Positions 46,501-59,600 of a DNA stretch of 64,000 nucleotides are shown in pieces. The stretch is from contig CAJNOJ010000008.1 of assembly GCA_905250025.1 (NCBI GenBank), forward strand, positions 496,001 through 560,000, given 5' to 3'. Every line of letters begins with the position of its first letter. The first letter of the stretch is position 1. The notes beneath the pieces are model-generated. The model was not told where the DNA came from. It worked only from the letters and a program-made list of their open reading frames with translations, and ran no database searches. Position numbers and translations under genes: made by a program. Origin of the DNA: Adineta ricciae (lineage: Eukaryota; Rotifera; Eurotatoria; Adinetida; Adinetidae).

Positions 46501-49500
46501 TGTCAAACTTACCGTTTGAGTACGTTGTAAAAGTTTTAAACGTTGATCAATACTGTTGTTTGCATTCTTCCAATGTTGAGTTAGTTGCAATACATGTCGA
46601 CGAACTTTCCGTAAGGTCAAATCGGAATGTTTTTTTGATGATAGCAAAGGTGTTGATGTTGTTGAACCACCTCCTGTTTCGTCTAAAAAAACATTTCATG
46701 AATATATCTATGTGCAGAAAAGCGCACTATCGATAATTCAGAACAACAGGAAAAAAAGAAGGTCAGAGTAAAGATAGCTGAAATACAACACACACGCGTA
46801 ATCGCCTTTTCTCAATGGTTGATTTCGATAGCAAATGAAACATGAGAATAAGAGAATGAATCACGACCTCTCTCGTTCAGCCTTACCAGCACTTTCAATC
46901 CCGCTTGTGTCTTTACTATCCGGTGAATACAGGCGTTTGCCAGAGTTGATCGCGTCTTCGATTTGAGGACGAATTCGACTCAATTCATTGATAATTCTCT
47001 GCAAACGAAACAGATATTTCCCTCGTACGACTCGTAATTCAAATTCTCTACCTGACAGTCGAGAATGAGTCGTTCGTAGTCGTGAACCGATTGTTTTGCA
47101 TTCATATGAATTTGCTCTTCAATATTGCGTAGATGTGTAATTAGTAGATTGATATTATTCGTCATCGTATCGATATTAGCTTTTTTAGCAAGATATTTCT
47201 TCTGAAGATCTTCAATATATTGCTGAATTTTCACATAACGTTCCTGTAGATGCTTGGCATCGTGTTGTAACTGTTCAGGTATGGTTGGACGATTAGCGAT
47301 TAAATGTATAAGGTTCTAAATAAGTATGCTCGATGAGTGAAGCGAAAGACTTACGGGAGAAAAACCGCTTTACCTTGAGCTTCGTGTGATTATTTTCATT
47401 CTGTTCGTACAGAAGAAGATTCTCTTCTAAATCTTTGAGATATTCTTCAAATTCTTCAATTGTTTTTGACATATCACTAGCCGCTAATGGTGCTGTAAGA
47501 CGCGTCTTCTGCTGTTCAGTTAACCATTGCCGAACATGTGTTGTCATTTCTTTCGGATAATTTTCAATTAATGTTGTTATTTCATTAGCAGCAAGTATTG
47601 CATTATTTTCTGTGTTGAAATGCGCAACAAAATTGACACGAAGACGATCTATGTGAGCTGTATCGATTAGCATTTGTTGCAATATCAATTGCCGATTGGC
47701 AAATTCATCCCAAACTATGAACGTGCGAGGAAAAAATAAATACATTGCAACAAATGAATACACATTAATATTAATACGTACTTCTCGCAGGTAGAGTTGC
47801 ATTTAAATGAGAAACTTGAGAAGTCTTAGAGGATGTCAAAAGGGTCTGTGAAAGAAGAAAATAAACTGATTAGTTCATCAGACTTTTTCTCTTTTAACGA
47901 ACATTGATTTGATTGAGGAACTGTTCGATATCGTGACGCTTGCCTAGTTGTACGTTAGTTGTCAATAAGTGTTGGATTGACTCATTAATTTGTTGTTGAT
48001 ATACATTGTCACTCGAAGACAATTGAGTAGTCACTCGATTCGATGAATTAGTTACTAGAACAAATGAAGGTAAAAGAAATGTGAATGTAACAAGAAGAAG
48101 AAAAGACGTGAGCATATGCCTGTTTCAGTATTTCTGCAATTAGAACGGAGAAAAAAGGTGAACAACGACTGTTCTATATGAAGAAAAGAGAGGGAAAAAG
48201 GACTAGAAATCAGGTGTTCACACAGTAAATGAAGGGGACGTGAGATCATCATTATCAACACACCCTAGGCTCTCACACTCTCGATGTTCGATGTATTTAG
48301 TTAACAGAGACATGATGTATGGCATATGAGATATATATGTATATATATTCCTCAATAAATCATTATAATAAGTTGTGTTCGTAACTTGTTCAATTCTCTT
48401 ACATCATTGAGAATTACACGTTCTTTTCTTTTTCTCTCGGAAGACTATTTGACATTTCTTTCTCTCAAAGAAAATGTACGATGATGGTTTTCTAGTTGAA
48501 GAATTAGCTAAAAATAGAAACATGGAAATAAGAATGTATGCTAGTCTTAGTGTTTAACTTCCTGTCATCGACAAGAACAAGTATTCGATGAGTATGATGA
48601 AAAGAGGGGCCTAGCAAAAAAGAATTCAATTACATGGTGGCCTTTGTCTTTCTCTCTCTAGTTCCCTTGTGTCGTGTGTTTGGTCTCTTATCGTCATAAA
48701 TTCTCTACGATGAAATTATTTTTTCTAACTATCAACGTTTTCAATGAAATACGAGAAAGAATTAAGTGTTGTGCTTCCAACATAGATTAAAGACAAGAAG
48801 AGAAAGAGAAAGAAAAGATCATCTTGAGATTTCTTTGTACAAGAAATGAGGTGTTGATTAGACTAAGTGAATTAAATAAACACAGATGCTTATTGAATTA
48901 GACTTGATGAATAGTTGACTAGATGATGATTTATCTTACATCATCATCAAACTTACTCAATGACAGTAAGTCGTCCCACATGTGAATTAAATTCGTAAGT
49001 TTGTCCGTGTCATTATATCGACGAAATCGATCGATATGTTCCTGTTGTTGGCTTAGAATGAGTTGAATCATCTAGCGAAATAGATCATAAGGACAGTCGG
49101 AGAATTCATCACGTCTTCTACTTGTTTATCCATGGTTTTACATTGATTAGTGAGAGTTTTCAACCAATTACAAAATGTATCTATTTCCACACTTGAACGA
49201 TACTGTTGTTCGATTCGTTTCTCTAATTGACTACGCATTGTTATCGCCGATGTGCTAAGCTGTGAATAGATTATCAGAATGAAAAGATTAGAGAATGAAA
49301 GTAACACGCACTACAGTCAATTCATGAATTAATGAAGGAGCAACTTCATCTGTTGACAGGCGAATAACAGCATTTGTTAAACGATTCAATTCTTCTTCAC
49401 ATTGCTATGAAAAAGACAGAGGAAAGTAGTTAAATGAATTTCATTGTCTAGTGAACAGACTTTTAGTCGAGAGAGAAGTTGATTATTTGTTGATAAATTA

Positions 49501-49770
49501 TTTAGATCGATTCTGTCTTGTTGACTTTGCAATTGTCTACATAAGTTTAACCAATGTTGAATCTCATTATAGAGGTTGATCGTTTCTTTCGACGGTGAAT
49601 GTCTAGAAACACAAGATGATTTCGGGAAAACAATCTTCTCGTATGAAGAAGAATAATCACTTCTCTTGAAGATCATTCCGTTCATTTGCAAATGTTTGCC
49701 ATTGTTCTTTAATATTCGTAAACGGATTAATGAAGTTTTCTGTTTGTTGATTCATGGAATCTGATGTCAT
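43558..49770 (-). CDS. DMD: Dystrophin C-terminal unit (last spectrin repeats, WW, EF-hands, ZZ, coiled coil)
   Basis: Links the actin cytoskeleton to the dystroglycan complex at the membrane; this unit holds all dystroglycan-, syntrophin- and dystrobrevin-binding parts. The ATG at 49770 ([13 protein letters not shown]) follows a leader with stops in all frames, so it has its own start. Many exons encode spectrin-like helices, then the WW domain ([15 protein letters not shown] then [15 protein letters not shown], near 46000-45850). EF-hand region: [20 protein letters not shown] and [19 protein letters not shown]. The ZZ finger (44710-44950) has [20 protein letters not shown] and [11 protein letters not shown] with all Cys. 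The coiled coil (44100-43800) has [20 protein letters not shown], and the tail [19 protein letters not shown] matches dystrophin's extreme C-terminus. There is no actin-binding CH pair here. The largest intron (about 48060-48950) is 0.9 kb. Confidence 0.92.
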
Positions 49771-51133
49771 CGTTTAATTGAATAACGTTTATAACGGCTC
49801 ACTTAACAGTTGATATTTCGTGATTTCATACGACTACTATTCGAAATAAAACCGGGAAATGTCTGAGAAGGAAACACAACAGAAAATAGTTGAAAAATGA
49901 CGAATAGTTCTTTATTATAAACATTAAATATACAATCTATATGTCTGTTTGATGCGTCTCTTTGCAGCCCTTATCTATGTTCTAATTCATATTATCACGA
50001 AAATGAAAAGAATTCATACATACTTGTGGAATAACTACTGCTTCGTTGTGATTTACAATATCGTTCTCAATCGAATGAAGATGATGTATCGATCTTATAT
50101 AGATTTCTATATGTAGAAGATATTAATGTCGAGCCCAATCGACTTGTTATTCCAATCGATAGTGTAAAGCTACCAACTATGTTTTTCATACTCTATGAAA
50201 TGCACATATATTTGTATATTAAGCCCAGAAAAGAATATGATACCATGTGAATGATTTTTCTTCTGCTATCATCATCTTTCGTCGTCACCCTAAGGGCTAC
50301 TAAGAAGAATGAAGATCTTCTTTTAATAGGAAAATGAATAGACAATAGCTAATATATTCTGACTATAGACCCATGAATTCACGATGTAATCAACCGATGA
50401 AAATACGAGAGGTACTCGAAACTCTCATAGTACAGACAATATTTCACTAAAGATGCTGACATTTTGTGATCAATAGACATGACTTACAGATTAATTATTC
50501 ACCTTGGAATGACCTGCTTCTCAGTTATCTGAATGAATAAATATTTATACATAGTCGCGACAGATAGTAATCATCTTTGTACAAAATCTTGATAGATTAA
50601 TCTAATCTAGATTTGTGAGCTGAGCGAAGCAGAGGAGATCTGCGTGATTGGTTTGATGATAATCACAATTGAAAAGCTAGAACAAGGACCTTTCTCTTGA
50701 ATTCCATTATCACTCTCTTTTCATGACAGTGACATCGTCATTTATATCAATCAAATGCCTTTTTGGATTATGCATGAGTAGGAACAGGTGTAAGCGTGAT
50801 AGTTGACTTTCTTATAGCAAATACTTATATATTTTATTAAAGAGAATGAGAAAAAAACGTGTTTTATACTAGTAAAAAGAACCTTTTTCGAACAATTAAA
50901 GAATAGATTTGATGTTCGTGTGTTAGTTTTTGATGAAAAGAACCACTGCGCATTGGCACCGACAATGAAAAAATTCGTCAAAAGAAAGAAAGAGCAAAAA
51001 ACGAGAAAAAGAAAAAAAGAAAAAGAAGAACGCATGTATACACACAGCAAACATGTTTTTCTTTATACTAGTAGAATATATATATTCATATTTATATATA
51101 GATTCGATTAACTCTCTATTTGTGTCTGCTTTT
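49771..51133. promoter_or_regulatory. Region between the two dystrophin units: terminator of one, promoter of the other
   Basis: 1.36 kb. On the minus strand an AATAAA lies near 50830, about 300 bp past the stop at 51134, suggesting polyadenylation of the rod unit. A CTTCTCAG acceptor at about 49860 precedes a leader with stops in all three frames before the ATG at 49770, so a 5'UTR exon and a promoter for the short unit probably lie between 49.9 and 50.8 kb. No other coding sequence seen. Confidence 0.5.
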
Positions 51134-53652
51134 TCAGTTCACGATTCGAGTAGGATGTGGTCCAATAGGTTGTGTGGGATAGACTTGTTGTCGGTAACTT
51201 CCGCCAATACTACTGGAGCCACTTCCTCCTCCTCCGTATTGTTCTTGGTAGAAATATGTCGGATACTGGTCTTGCCGATAACCATTAGCGTGGCGATAAC
51301 TGGATGAAGCGCTGTTGGTGCCCATGTTTGATGTTTCATAACGAATAGGGACTGCTCGATTGAGTGTTTGGCTTTGTCCACTACTAGCATGAGATGAACG
51401 TGCTTGCATGCTTGCATTTTCTTGCTGTTGCTGTTGTCGGTGGGATTCATTTCGTGATGTACTTCGCTCTGCAACATGTCGGTCGATGACACGTTCACGA
51501 ACTAAGACTGGTTGTTGAGGAATAGAAGCAGCAACTTGAACAGGAAAACCACCGTTGGGTAAGCTGGCCGATTTCGATATCGAATTTTGAAAGTTTTCTT
51601 GAAAACTTTGTTGATTCGTCGAATGTGTTCGATATTGAGCATTCGAACGTTCGTGTGATCGATAACGTGGTTGTAAAACAGGCGAAGATGGAGCGCTCAG
51701 TGTACGATGATCAATAGCTTTCAAACTTCGCACACGTAACAATGGTTGTAGATGGTATTCTTCATTAGATGGAACCTGACGGGATTGATCTTCCGTTCTA
51801 TAACGTTCAAGCGAATGAATTGTTTTGCGGTATTTCGTATTGAATTGTGGAGCTGGTTCACTAATGACTGATCTTGTATCGTCGATATCATAGATGAAGT
51901 CAGAATCGAATTCCTGCATAATTAAAGAAAAAGAAAATGATTAAGACACACATTGACGACAAGATTATAAATACTTAGTTAAAAGAGCAAGGATAGCGGA
52001 AAGAAGACCTAACATGTACATGATCTTTTACTTCTTTCACCTTCTGAACATAGATTCTTGATCACACATTCGAGCTTGAATTACTACATGTTTATTTCAA
52101 GAAATCAAGATTAATTTTCATCGCATTTATCCTAAGGTCACATGTGGGTAAAATATCACGTCAAAAGTAAGTTATTAGTCGACGACATTTTCACAGTTTA
52201 CACATATAGTTATTGAAAGCAGCTATCCGATTTTAATAAGAACTGTAAAACCTTGTGTTGGCAGTGCAGATGTCATTTTGTTTCCTGTCTAGACTTCATT
52301 TCTGACATGATATATTATCCAGAATTAAGCCGATATCTACTATTATTGGTCTCTGGAAAATTTGATATCGTATGATATAAAAAAGAGTCGTTGACAGACT
52401 GTATCTTAATGTCTTTAATTGATAGGAAGGAGAGAAGGAGTAAATGAGGACAGAACTTCAATAATCATAATATTCATATTAGTATTTTTGATATAAACCA
52501 TCGGATTTCACTCGATATATTTTGTTTCTTATTCGTTATCGTTCGTGGGGGTTGAGGGAAATTGATATATTAATAACCTACAGACCAACTTCGGTCCCAT
52601 TCGATTATTTATCTAATAGCTATATTTAGTCAACTCTATTAATCTCTTCGTGATCAATCGCATAGATAACAACGCCTCCCTAATTCGCACGATCATGTTC
52701 TTTCATTCCTCAGTTGTGTAAAAACATTCCTTAGCCATGTCGACGTTATTTACATTCTTTCCAACACGAACACAAATCTACTCGGCAAGATACGATAGAA
52801 GAAGAGAAAACTCTTTCCTCATGTTGCACTTGACCACCTACATATGACGAAACTATTACGCTAAGCTTCCCTGCGGGTTAATCGAACATCTTTACTGTAC
52901 ATATTGGTAATTTCCGTTGTGTTCACATACCCGTTCTTTTGGTACTGTTCTATCTGTTGTTTTAACATGTTCTTCGTATCGTTCATTGTATCGTATGACT
53001 TCGTCGTTATTCTGTTGTTGAGAGCGATATTTGAGGTTTTCCAAACAATCCTAGAAGAAGACATTTTCTTCGACGAGGAAAACCAAACAAAAGGTATTTA
53101 CTCTCAATCGACGAATCTTCTCTCGGATACGATTGGCTTGTTCGACATCGGTCTTTTCAATATGATACGCTCGTTCTTCGGTTTCACGTATAATCTGTTC
53201 GATTTCTTCACATTCTGGACGTTCTCGAAATGCTTGATCCTAAAATATAGAGACAAGAATGAATATATCAAATGTTCTGTTCGTTCAGAATCACAAACTA
53301 CGATTTCATGCAAAAAAATCTTAACATGCGAGATAAAAAAATAAGGAAATAATCATGGCATACTCGTCTGGATAGTCTTCGTTTGTACGTATCCACTTCG
53401 TCATCACTTTCTTGATGATTTTCATATAACCGTTCAATTAGTTTCATATATGCCAAACAACGTAAATATTTCTTTTTGAATTCTTCATCAATCACCCCGT
53501 GAGCTGTGCTGATATCCGAAGATTCCGACGGTGAACGACGACGCGATGTATGTTGAACACGCGTATGTTTCTTTTCCGTGTAATATTCCTGACGGTGATC
53601 ATCACGATGATCCTCGTGTACATTGTTATTCATTGTCGCTGTCGTGCTAAAC

Positions 53653-53683
<31 letters not shown>

Positions 53684-56600
53684 GATACTGGTGTTGTTCT
53701 CTTGAACGTTTCTCCTGTGTTTCCTGAAAGATTGATGTTTGTGGGTGAAAAAAAATGAAAGAACATATATAGGTGAATGTAAACAAATATTAGCCTAGAG
53801 AACTAGTTCTAATCACTGCAATCGAACTAATTCTAAATGTGAATGTACTCTATGCAGACAAGACTAGGTTCACCAACCTGCATTGAACGTATTCGACGTT
53901 GTAGGCCTTCGAATTTGCTTGTAATTGTTTCAATATCAGGTCCGACACGTTTGCTGTATTTTTCACTTTTCGATACAAGCTCTTGGCCGAGGGTGAGTAG
54001 TTCGTCAAGCTGACTTCGGACATTTCGAAGTTCATCTTGAACGTGCTGAAAAAGCGAAAAGTTCGAGATGATTTTGACACTCGAAGAACGTTTCCACAAA
54101 CCGTAATTCGAGTAAAGTCAAATACACGTTCAGCATCAGTTAGTGACGCTTCTAACTTATCCAAACGTATGATAATGTCTTGATGAATCTGGATGAATCT
54201 TTGGTAATCATCTTCGAGTTTACGTACTTGACCCTAAACAAATAAATAGAACATATTTTAATCATTTATTTTTCTTTCGTAGTCTTAGTCAAACAAATCA
54301 ATCAATTTCAGTGTGTTTATCATAGTACCTTACGCAAACCAATCGGATAGATAATATATTCAATAGGGGTAAGATTTGTTGCTGCTGTCGTCGATGTACC
54401 TGATGATCCACTATATCCAGATCCAAATGGAATATAAAGTAAATTATGATAACGACGTGGTGTTTCAGAATAGGATGACGTCGAACGTTTGACGTCCGTT
54501 CTCATTCTTTCTTTCTTTATTCTATTCTTATTCTGAAGACAACAATCGATGTATATATGACAATAATAATAAAGCAAAACAAAAATACCAACTATCGGAA
54601 GAGAATTTCAACTTCTAATCGTCTCTCATTTCTCTGACACGACTAATAATTCGCAAGACGAACGATTATTGATTTTGTGTTATCCATCGATATATTTATA
54701 TACTGAAGACTAACACAATGTGATTAATGATGATGCTGATGGCACGAGTAAGAATGGAAGAGAAAAGCTTCTCTTTCGCTCTCTCTCTGTCTCTCTCGTT
54801 GGTATTTGTTCGTCTCTAACTGAGAATGTTGGCTTTGTTCTAACTAGTATGAATCATTATGAATATTGAAAATAATTAGTACAGTCGATGTCAAGGCTGA
54901 ATCACTTCTATTTGCAAGATGAAAATATGCTGAAGTTGCTGTCTTCTTCGTTAATAATAATAATAATAATGTATTGCAGGATATGCAGCGAACAAATGCG
55001 CATACGATATATGTCAGAGGGAAACAGAAGACTGTAATATTTTTGGTGGGAGAGGAAAACGTCTAGTTGCGGTTTTTTTGTTTTCTCTATTGACACTAAT
55101 GGATAGGAGTCACTGGTAAAAAATGTACGGAAGGAAGAACAGAATGGACGAATGAGTATATTCTCATCTGGAGAAAGAATTCAGAGAAAGAGAATGTAGA
55201 GAAAAGCTAAGAATAACGATGTGGAGATGGTACAAAAGAAAACGCAACCGGCATCGTCTTTAAGATAACAGAAATGCGCAAGCGAACGCCCGTTATGTTC
55301 TCTGACCGTCAATGAGTGACATACGCACACGTATATACATACAAACAAACTTCTCCTCCGTTATGCCGCACTACGTTTGATTATACCAAAGGATACATCT
55401 CGATCGAACATTCGAACACACGTTCTCGTCTCGTCTTTGCTTTTCCTTACTAATAAATCATCAACTACAATCGATCGGGTGCCTCCTTTCTTCCTTGTTC
55501 TCTCTCTCTCTCTTTCTTTCTAGCCATCTAGTTATGCCAATAAAAGAAAACTCTTGATGCGAATAAAGATTGATGGAACAATGCATATGTGCGTCTTTCT
55601 ACTTTTCCCGTCCATGACTAATATCTTCAAGCATAGAGAATGCGCATAGTTCATTGTACTAATAAAGAATCGGTCAACTGCATAATTGCGATATCATCGA
55701 GAGATTCTTAGTCAAGAAAACAAACGCTTACATGAACTCAACACTATCACACATGGACGAGCACTTGTATTGATTACGTCAAGATGTGTTATCCGAAATT
55801 GACGACAACTGAAAGATTACATCATAGACTCCTGATTTCTTTATATAGAAATCTAATCCAATCATATTCACGAAGGTTATACACTAAAGTGTAAGATATC
55901 ATCCCTCAATGACATTTGCCTTTTCCCCTCTGCTTCTTCTATTATCTAACAATGAAGAATAGAGGAACATACGTATCCTTACCTCAACTATATCTGAACG
56001 ATCTCGAAGTCGTCGATCTAATTGATCAATTTGTCTTTTCAATTCCACCGTTTTTTCATGAAGACTTGCTAAAGGTCGATCAGCTTCCTTCTGGATTGTC
56101 CGTTCTAAATTTTTTAATGTTTCAAAGTTGGCTTCCAATTTTTTAATATCATTTCGTGTTGTCTAGTAAGACAAAGAAAACTCTTCATTTGAAAGTTCGA
56201 AAGAAAGTATTGCTCCTACTCGAATCCAATCAGTTTCTTCTTTCATATTCTTCGAAACTTGTTTATTTTCAATCTTTCGTATTTCATTATCAGCTTTGAC
56301 AAACCATTCATGAATGTGTGAATATTCCTTGCGAAATTTACGTAGATGACGTTCGACACTGTCTAGTAAATTCCTCGATGCCGCTACCTAAACAAATACA
56401 ATTGAATGTATATATGTGCAAATCTTGACCAATGCAACAGTACCTTTGCTCCAAGAGTATTGTATTTAGCTTTCAATTGATCAATTTGTTTGTTTAATTC
56501 ATCTGGTTCATCGATCTGTTTTCTCTCGACAATATGACGACCTGTACGAATGACATATTCGACTTCGGCTTTGATATCTGATAAAGTTCGATAGAGTTTC

Positions 56601-59600
56601 TATAGAAAAGAAGAGTCATATTTGATAAATTTCGTCAAAAGAACAATGTTCAACGTACTAAGCAGTCTTCAAACTGACTATGGATGACATCCGGATCATC
56701 CGAACGAACTTCAAGAATATGAATATTACTCTCGATTTCGTTTAATATTTGACGCATTCGGGCATGTTTAGGTTCGAAATCGGATGGCTTTTGAAATTGA
56801 CGAAATTTCATTTGCAATTGCAAAAATTGGTTCTAAAAGAATGATACTCTTCACCGATCTTGACTGGGAAAACTCAGCTTACTTTAAGCAATGATAATTG
56901 TTGTTCCAGACGCTTAGCAGCTTCAGTTTTCGCTGTAGCACGTAAAGCATGGATTTTATCATCGATGCTACGCAGAAATGCTTCATATTGATTGAATTCA
57001 ACAATCAATTTCTAGTCAAACGAACACAATTAAAAGTAATGTTGATGTTTTATCGGCGCAGAGATTGACAAATCTTACTTCGGCTTCGCCGGGAACATCA
57101 TCAGCATAGACATCATCTTTCAGCCGAGCGTTGAGAGTGTTATCGGTATGTTTCATCCATTCGAACATTGCAGTGATTTGATGGCCCATGTGTTGATAAT
57201 CGGAGATTTGCGAATTGAGTGTATGGATTGCTTTAAATGCCTGAAAATGAAGCAATGAGATGATCATCGTGAGAAAAATGCTTTGTTGATTTACATCATC
57301 ATGCAATTGATCCCAACGAATACGGAATTGATTGATTTGACTGTTCGTAGCTGGGATGGAAACTTTTGTTGCTTGGAGACGGTCGGCTATTTCAAAGATC
57401 TTCTCGTAGTTACTCTTCGAATGCGTCTTTACAAAACGTTCCAAAATCTAGAGAGCACAAGTTGTTATGACCAACAGAATAGATTCCGCAGGATATCTTA
57501 CATCCAGTTCTTCGGAGATTTCCTCCGCATCGGCACCGTTATTTGAGGATGAGAAAACTTTGTTCTGCAAAGCATCAAGCCAAACATTTTCTTGATGGAG
57601 GATATCTACACACACACAAACACACAAAAAGCATTTTCGGTCGAGAAATAACTGCTCATTTCTTCTATTGTCTTACTTTTCAATTCTTCATGCAATGTAT
57701 AAATGTCACCATAGAAAGCCACTTTTGTATCGACTTTTTTCTGAAGATTTCCCCAATTGGAAACTAGTGTTTCCAACTGTTGCGCTAGCTCAGGTGTACC
57801 GCCCGATGAAGAATTTATATCGTGACGACCTTGTTGGAGCAGATTTCGTACAGTATGTTCTTTATGATTCAATTCTGCTTGGAGTTTCTAAAGGAATGAG
57901 AAGATAGAGAAATTGATCTGCGAATTCATTGATTTTCTCTTACTTGGTACTGATCCAAGCGTTCTCGAAGTTGTTCTTGATAGAAGATAGGTCCGTCATC
58001 GGCAGGTGCTTCACGTTCCTTATCCATGATCCAATCTTCAATTTCTTGAATATCTTCATGCAAAACTTTATTGCGTTTCAAAGCATCCTAGAGTATATTC
58101 TCATCTTCGCCGAGTTGTCGAAACAAAACGATCATCCTACTTGAATATTTTTTGAATAGACTTTTGTCGAGCTTATAATATGACTCCAGCCTTCATTTAA
58201 TTCTTTCATTTCATCTCGTAGATGTCGAGCTAAACTTTCATCAGCATCTTGCGTCAAATCGACCACGTCCTTATTCAATCGATTGATGGTCGTTTGCATT
58301 TCACGAATTTCATGTTGAAGAATCTAAAACTTCCCCTTCGAAAATGTTCATATCAAACAATTCGTTTTACCTGACTACGACCTAATTGATCTTCAAGTGC
58401 ACGTGCATCTGTGAACGCAGCATCGCTCGCTGCCAAACGTGGTTGAGCATTGCGTATCCAAATTTTCACTTCTTCAATCGTTCTCTGGCAAGAAAAGAAT
58501 CATGTAGAGAAGTTTTTCTTAAAAGATCTTTATCTTACTTCAAATTCGCTTAATGTCTTATCAACTCGGTTGTATTTTGCTAAACGTTCGCTTAAGAACA
58601 TTTTTACATCGTATAAACGATCTTTAAAATTGTTTAATTCTTCTTGAAGACGTCGACTAACATCGGTAGCTAACTTAGGATAGTATTCTCGAGCAATACC
58701 GTTTAATTGTTCGATTGATTGTTCTTGTTCCAATGTTTGATCGAGTAAATCTTTGTAGACTTTCTTTTTTGCATCAATTGCTTTCAAATCGACCACGCGA
58801 ACTTTATCATTCAATAAGGATTGTTCGACTTGCTCAAGCCACTGACGTAATTTACGTTGACCATCGATACAACTTGCAGGTAACGATGATAATGAAGTCG
58901 GTGAGATACTGTGCGGCAAAGAGTTTCCAGTTGCATCTGAACAAAGTTAGAATTTGAAGGTCGAATCATAACGTTCTTGATTAGCATGCATTCAAGTTCA
59001 ATACGTTAGACGACTCGAGCTCAAAAATGAAATTTTCAAATGCAAACAAATAGCTAGACATTTGTGTATTTTGAAATCTGACTATCGATTTAAGTTAGCA
59101 GCAGTAATCCTTTTGAAAGGGAAAGAAAAATAATCATCATATTAATAATATCAAAAGCAATTTCCCCTAAGGATATAGACAAATGTTAAATAAATAGAGT
59201 TTATGTTGGATATGAAAGCAGCAGTAAAGCAGGTTAGGAAGCAAAGCATACAGATGCACAAGCATTTTGAGACAAGCATATCTGTGTATCATTGAGATTT
59301 CTAGTCGACTCTTTCCCTTCTGTATCTCGAGATTCGGTCGATTAACTACCTGTGAGAAGTTTGATTGGTGTTGCACTCGCCGATCCAGAGAAATGAGGAG
59401 TACGCGATGTATCAAAATCGAATACATCACTGTTGACAAGTACTTTTCGTGATGATGCTGTTGTTGATGAGAATTGTTCGCGGTACGATGCTGCTGATTC
59501 CACTGGATGCGGTGTCGTGGGTGAGTCGAATACTTCGACAACTGAATCGATACGATATTTGTCGGTTGAAGCAGTTTTCTTTGGTTGGCCATTGTCGCCG

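Noticed and set aside
49068..49110. Possible 23-bp micro-intron in short dystrophin
   Set aside because: Using the earlier donor GTGATG after QVED gives an ordinary 44-bp intron and an open frame into [10 protein letters not shown].
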